From CAYOSU01 sp964406735 (GTDB lineage Bacteria; Bacillota; Clostridia; Christensenellales; CAMQZB01), in the NCBI GenBank assembly GCA_964406735.1, contig CAYOSU010000001.1:186001-250000 (forward strand): a stretch of DNA of 64,000 nt. Direction: 5' to 3'. The translations under genes were made by a program, and so were the position numbers. Below the pieces are notes generated by a model. It ran no database searches. It worked only from the letters and a program-made list of their open reading frames with translations, and was not told the origin of the DNA. Below, in pieces: positions 60,375-64,000 of this stretch. How positions within the stretch are numbered: the stretch's first letter is position 1; each line of letters begins with the position of its first letter.

Positions 60375-60932
60375 ATGAAGATATTGCTCCACGTTTGTTG
60401 CGCACCGTGCTCTCTCGGAGTTATCGACAGAGCGTTGGAGGAGGGCGATATAACGCTTTTCTTTTATAACCCCAATATTTATCCGAGCGACGAGTATCAA
60501 AAACGCCTTGAAGCCTTAAAAGAGGTAATAGCGAGGCGTTACCCGACGCTTGAGCTTATAGAAAAAGGCTATGACGAGAGCGAGTTTCTTGCTTGCACGA
60601 CGGGCTTGGAGGGGGAAAAAGAGGGAGGCAAAAGGTGCGACGAGTGCATAAGGCTTCGGATGGAAAAGACTGCAAGGCTCGCAAAGGAATTGGGCTTTGA
60701 CGGCTTTACGACGACGCTATCGGTATCTCCGCACAAGAGCTATCCGCTTATAAAAAAGCTCGGACAAGAGCTTGAAAACGCATATAACGTAAAGTACGTA
60801 GACGTAGACTTCAAAAAAAAGGACGGCTTCCTGAAATCGACGAGGCTTTCCAAAGAAATGGGGATATACCGCCAGAATTATTGCGGTTGCAGGTATTCAA
60901 AAAATGACGAACGAGATCAAAAACAGGACTAA
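60375..60932 (+). CDS. queH: Epoxyqueuosine reductase QueH
   Basis: A 185-residue QueH/DUF208 protein: LLHVCCAPCSLG (Cys8, Cys9, Cys12), RCDECIRLRM, and the terminal NYCGCRYS give the cysteines for the iron cofactor. It reduces epoxyqueuosine to queuosine in tRNA, the last step of the pathway, in anaerobes that lack QueG. Its last 29 bases overlap the DUF2804 gene. Confidence 0.93.
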   Translation: MKILLHVCCAPCSLGVIDRALEEGDITLFFYNPNIYPSDEYQKRLEALKEVIARRYPTLELIEKGYDESEFLACTTGLEGEKEGGKRCDECIRLRMEKTARLAKELGFDGFTTTLSVSPHKSYPLIKKLGQELENAYNVKYVDVDFKKKDGFLKSTRLSKEMGIYRQNYCGCRYSKNDERDQKQD

Positions 60933-61908
60933 ATTATTTGAAAACGGCTTGCCGACGACGTTCGGCTATGCGTTAGAGGGCGTAGTCGATTACAATATCG
61001 AGGATGCCAAAACGAGGTTTATGCGCTTAAAGGAGTGGGATTTTTACCAGATAACCTCTCCAGAATTTTGCATGCAGCTAACTATCGGGCACGTTTCTTA
61101 CGCAACCAGCGTAAGCTGTACGGTCTTCGAGTTTATGTCAGGTCATAGGATAGAGATGTCGAGGATGCTGCCGTTTAAGAAAGTGACGCTCGACAAAAAC
61201 GCAGACGAGCCGTCCGAGGTTACGTATAAAGCCGACGACTTCGAGATGACCTTCAAGGTAAAGAAAAACTTCCGTCAGCTGACTTTAAGAGCAAAGGATA
61301 AAACGTACGGCGACGTACATATCGACGTCTCGATGTTGACGAAGAGCCAAGCGAGCGTTCTCGTTTCCACCCCGTTTGAAAAGCCCGACGAGTTTTATCT
61401 CAACGAGAAGATAAATTTGATGCCGACGAGCGGCTTTGCGAGGTTTGGTAATCTCGACTTCAATTTCAACACCAAGCAAAACTTTGCGCTCCTTGATTGG
61501 GGCAGAGGAGTTTTGCCATTCAAACACGAATGGGTGTGGGGCTCGGGAAGCGGACTTGTGGACGGCAAGACGTTCGGGTTTAATATAGGAATATTCGGCA
61601 ACAACGCAAACGGCACGGAAAATATCTTCTACTATGACGACAAGTCGTATAAGCTCGGACACGTCGATATATACTTTGATAAGTCCGACTATATGGGCAA
61701 GTGGAAGTTCCTTTCCGACGACGGCTCGTTCGACTTCGAGATGACTCCCACTTACGATAACTACACCGAGACTAAGCTGCTTTTCGTAGACAACAACTGT
61801 CATCAGGTCTTCGGCAAGTGGAATGGTAGTATAACGCTTCCGAGCGGCGAAAGGGTAGAGATAAGAGACTTCTTCGCCTTCTGCGAAAATGCCCACAATA
61901 AGTGGTAA
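60904..61908 (+). CDS. DUF2804 family protein
   Basis: A 334-residue beta-rich protein with DWGRGVLPFKHEWVWGSGSGLVDGKTFGFNIG, the central DUF2804 block. Cytoplasmic; activity unknown (lipocalin-like or lipid-related folds have been suggested for the family). Starts within the end of queH. Confidence 0.85.
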   Translation: MTNEIKNRTKLFENGLPTTFGYALEGVVDYNIEDAKTRFMRLKEWDFYQITSPEFCMQLTIGHVSYATSVSCTVFEFMSGHRIEMSRMLPFKKVTLDKNADEPSEVTYKADDFEMTFKVKKNFRQLTLRAKDKTYGDVHIDVSMLTKSQASVLVSTPFEKPDEFYLNEKINLMPTSGFARFGNLDFNFNTKQNFALLDWGRGVLPFKHEWVWGSGSGLVDGKTFGFNIGIFGNNANGTENIFYYDDKSYKLGHVDIYFDKSDYMGKWKFLSDDGSFDFEMTPTYDNYTETKLLFVDNNCHQVFGKWNGSITLPSGERVEIRDFFAFCENAHNKW

Positions 61909-61966
61909 AACGCTTTGCGATATATGCGCAAAACGGCATAAGACAAAAGAGAATAACAAAAATATC

Positions 61967-62001
61967 AACGGGACTTTCCAAAAGAAAGCCCCGTTTTTTT
62001 T
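61967..62001 (+). terminator. Terminator of the 58803-61908 unit
   Basis: AACGGGACTTTC pairs with GAAAGCCCCGTT with one mismatch and is followed by T8. Confidence 0.85.
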
Positions 62002-62266
62002 GTGTAATGTTAAGGGGTAATAAATAACCCATCCACTCCGCATTGCCACCTGCGTTCTATTACTTGTATCTTCACTCGTTCCTACTTGAAGCTTACGTAG
62101 CTTCCACCATTTATATTGCCGCACGCACTTCGCTTTACAACTTGCATTGCAGCTGTTCCATGTTGAATTTTTCCACTGTTTTTTACCGTTATACCCTCAA
62201 TGTATGACGGTATAGAAATTTTGCTCAAAAATTTTCAAAAACATGAAGTTTTTTTCATAAAATCAG
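62002..62266. other. Intergenic region with a small palindrome
   Basis: GAAGCTTACGTAGCTTC (62088-62104) is a 6-bp-arm dyad. No gene or T tract follows. Otherwise nothing recognised between the terminator and the feo promoter. Confidence 0.4.
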
Positions 62267-62308
62267 TTGACAACTTTCGTCAATAGTGGTATCATACACC
62301 CGAAAGTT
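62267..62308 (+). promoter_or_regulatory. feo promoter with flanking inverted repeat
   Basis: TTGACA (62267-62272), 17-bp spacer, TATCAT (62290-62295). AACTTTCG (62272-62279) and CGAAAGTT (62301-62308) enclose the -10, and AGTTGACAACT (62265-62275) is a palindrome over the -35. A repressor site is likely; iron control is inferred from the genes, and no Fur or DtxR consensus is matched. Confidence 0.65.
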
Positions 62309-62342
62309 GAAATAAATTTCATATTACTAAGGAGATATGCAT

Positions 62343-62555
62343 ATGCCTATAGTACTTGCGCCAACGAACACACAGCTTAGGATAGTCAGAATTGCCGCCG
62401 ACGAGAAGCTCAAAAAACACCTCGAAAGCCTTGGCATCACGATAAACGGCGAGATCACCGTGTTAAGCACGAGTGGCGGTTCTGTCGTTTGCAGAATAAA
62501 GGACGGAAGAGTTGCGCTTGACAGCAACCTTTCGACGAAGATATTCGTCGCATAA
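62343..62555 (+). CDS. feoA: FeoA-domain protein (first of two)
   Basis: A 70-residue SH3-like FeoA protein: RIVRIAADEKLKKHLESLGITINGEITVLSTSGGSVVCRIKDGRVALDSNLSTKIFV. It assists ferrous iron uptake through FeoB. ATG 62343 is 8 bases after GGAG; ATG 62337 is too close. Confidence 0.9.
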   Translation: MPIVLAPTNTQLRIVRIAADEKLKKHLESLGITINGEITVLSTSGGSVVCRIKDGRVALDSNLSTKIFVA

Positions 62556-62585
62556 ATAAGTATACATAAAAAGGAGTAAATATAA

Positions 62586-62819
62586 ATGGAAAAGTCTTTG
62601 GATAAGTACGTTATCGGAGAAAAAGGCGTCGTCAAGAAAGTACTTGGCGAGGGCAAGGTAAAAAGACGTTTGTTCGACATGGGAATTACCCCGGGCGCAG
62701 ACGTTTACATGAGAAAGAGAGCGCCTCTTGGCGATCCGATCGAAATAACGATAAGGGGATATGAGTTAACGCTTCGCAAAACGGAAGCGGAATGCGTTAT
62801 TACGGAGGTAGTAGGATAA
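62586..62819 (+). CDS. feoA: FeoA-domain protein (second of two)
   Basis: A 77-residue FeoA protein: GEKGVVKKVLGEGKVKRRLFDMGITPGADVYMRKRAPLGDPIEITIRGYELTLRKTEAECV. The sequence differs clearly from the first copy, as in many Clostridia with tandem feoA. Its stop overlaps the feoB start. Confidence 0.93.
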   Translation: MEKSLDKYVIGEKGVVKKVLGEGKVKRRLFDMGITPGADVYMRKRAPLGDPIEITIRGYELTLRKTEAECVITEVVG

Positions 62820-64000
62820 TGAAAAGATTTGCATTGGCAGGAAACCCTAACTGCGGAAAGACTACGCTTTTTAACAGCCTCACAGGCTCTACGGCGCACG
62901 TAGGCAACTGGCCGGGCGTAACCGTAGACAAAAAAGACGGCGTATACAAAAAGTGCGCTGAGCCCGTAGCGATCATAGACCTTCCGGGAATTTATTCGCT
63001 TTCGCCGTATACTCCCGAAGAAGTCATTGCAAGAAATTACATTCTTGACGAGAAGCCCGACTGCATAATCAACATCGTCGACGGCACGAACTTAGAGAGA
63101 AACCTTTACTTAACCACGCAGATCATGGAGATCGACGTACCTATGGTCGTTGCACTCAATATGATCGACGCCGTAGAAAAGGCAGGAGATAAAATAGACG
63201 CAAAGGAACTTGAAAAACGCCTCGGCGTTCCCGTAGTTTCCGTTTCCGCACTCAAAGAGACGGGCTTAGAGGAACTTATGAACAAGGCGTACAACGAGTC
63301 CTCAAAGGTAAGAAAAGGCGTAACCGTCCTTGAAAATTCACCTCTTTCGCACCTTATAAGCGACGTGACGATCGCACTCAAGGGACAAAAGGTAGACAAT
63401 CCGCTCTTCCACGCAGTAAAGCTCGTTGAAGAGGACTCCATTGAGGTAGAGATGCATAGCTCCACCGTAGAGATGGTCGAGGAGTTCAAAAAGACCTTCT
63501 CTGACGAGATCTTCGGAACTGACTTCGAGGCGTTGGTTGCAGACGCAAGATACAAATATATTTCCAAGAACTTCGCTCCGACATTGAAACGCGGAAAGAG
63601 CGAAAAGGTCAAGATGTCAAGCTCTGATAAGGCAGATAAGGTATTGACCCACAGGATCTGGGGTATTCCTATCTTCCTCGTAGTATTGTTCTTGATCTTC
63701 CACTGCACGTTCAGCGAGAACTTCCTGTATCTCGGCTCGATATTTGCCCTTCCCTCGCTTGAAGATATCGGCTTGGTAGTTGACGGCGAACCCATAAATT
63801 ACGCCGTAAGATGGCTTGCAACGGTCTATGACGGCACTATCTATTCACCCGGCGTAATAATCAACAACATCTGGAACGACATGCTGGTCGGCGAATTGTT
63901 CGGCTGGTTGCAGGGTATAGTGGAAGGCTCGGGAATGTCCGATTGGGCAGTCGGTCTTATCAATAACGGTATCATCGACGGCGTCGGATCAGTGCTTTCA
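62819..64000 (+). CDS. feoB: Ferrous iron transporter FeoB (3' end outside window)
   Basis: The frame starts at ATG 62819 and remains open to the end, 394 codons. The N-terminal G domain has GNPNCGKTT (G1, residues 8-16), DLPG (G3), NMID (G4) and VSALKETG (G5); a helical GDI-like domain precedes the first transmembrane helix at about residue 280 (RIWGIPIFLVVLFLIFH). It carries Fe2+ across the membrane. Translationally coupled to feoA. Confidence 0.96.
   Translation, partial: MKRFALAGNPNCGKTTLFNSLTGSTAHVGNWPGVTVDKKDGVYKKCAEPVAIIDLPGIYSLSPYTPEEVIARNYILDEKPDCIINIVDGTNLERNLYLTTQIMEIDVPMVVALNMIDAVEKAGDKIDAKELEKRLGVPVVSVSALKETGLEELMNKAYNESSKVRKGVTVLENSPLSHLISDVTIALKGQKVDNPLFHAVKLVEEDSIEVEMHSSTVEMVEEFKKTFSDEIFGTDFEALVADARYKYISKNFAPTLKRGKSEKVKMSSSDKADKVLTHRIWGIPIFLVVLFLIFHCTFSENFLYLGSIFALPSLEDIGLVVDGEPINYAVRWLATVYDGTIYSPGVIINNIWNDMLVGELFGWLQGIVEGSGMSDWAVGLINNGIIDGVGSVLS

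Overview
The window looks like a chromosomal segment of an uncultured, probably gut-associated anaerobe of the Bacillota (Clostridia). Supporting signs are Shine-Dalgarno-led genes with short spacers, Gram-positive-type lipoprotein signal peptides, a groES-groEL operon under a CIRCE element, a textbook Rex box, NfnAB electron-bifurcating genes, FeoAAB, DUF3842, and single-subunit iron alcohol dehydrogenases. There is no outer-membrane gene. The lineage is an inference from gene content; no rRNA is present.

Layout. 1-1451: end of a sugar-phosphate isomerase-like gene and an SsuA/TauA-type binding lipoprotein. 1535-6934: a membrane protein, a sugar isomerase (SIS), two TetR regulators, a cysteine-less MGMT-like protein, and a flavin-reductase gene with a PCP-reductase-like tail. 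7345-15232: LysR plus iron-ADH, NfnAB, an ECF S-component with an attenuator-like leader, DUF3842, a DNA glycosylase and an MFS carrier. 15344-27865: a roughly 12.5-kb block bounded by two identical 173-bp direct repeats, which copy the 3' end of the reductase gene on its right. The block holds an AlbA-type ATPase gene, the scar of a deleted type I restriction locus (hsdM start joined to hsdR end), and a compact operon tctC-tctB-tctA-sulfatase-LacI-DUF4432-sulfatase-PHP hydrolase.

27916-43492: a reductase/SDR/PNPOx group, a GH35-like glycosidase, a GH78 rhamnosidase, a broken sugar-binding protein, an acyl-ACP thioesterase, an AraC regulator divergent from a sulfatase, and a PadR operon. 43741-43983: tRNA-Glu, tRNA-Met and tRNA-fMet. 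44259-52858: a second PHP hydrolase, divergent from an ABC importer, binding protein, histidine kinase, response regulator and sulfatase. 53168-64000: Rex-controlled ADH, dCMP deaminase, groESL, an SPFH/zinc-ribbon protein, membrane proteins, QueH, DUF2804 and feoAAB (feoB runs off the end).

How it fits together. The recurring theme is use of plant or mucin-type glycans and sulfate esters: four Cys-type sulfatases, two closely related PHP hydrolases, GH78, GH35-like, SIS isomerase and three importers. Two non-homologous kits, TctABC with LacI and SsuABC-like with a two-component system, are each paired with sulfatase(s) and a PHP hydrolase, which suggests parallel pathways for related sulfated compounds. 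The TctABC kit sits on the repeat-bounded block and may have been acquired. The substrate cannot be read from the sequence.
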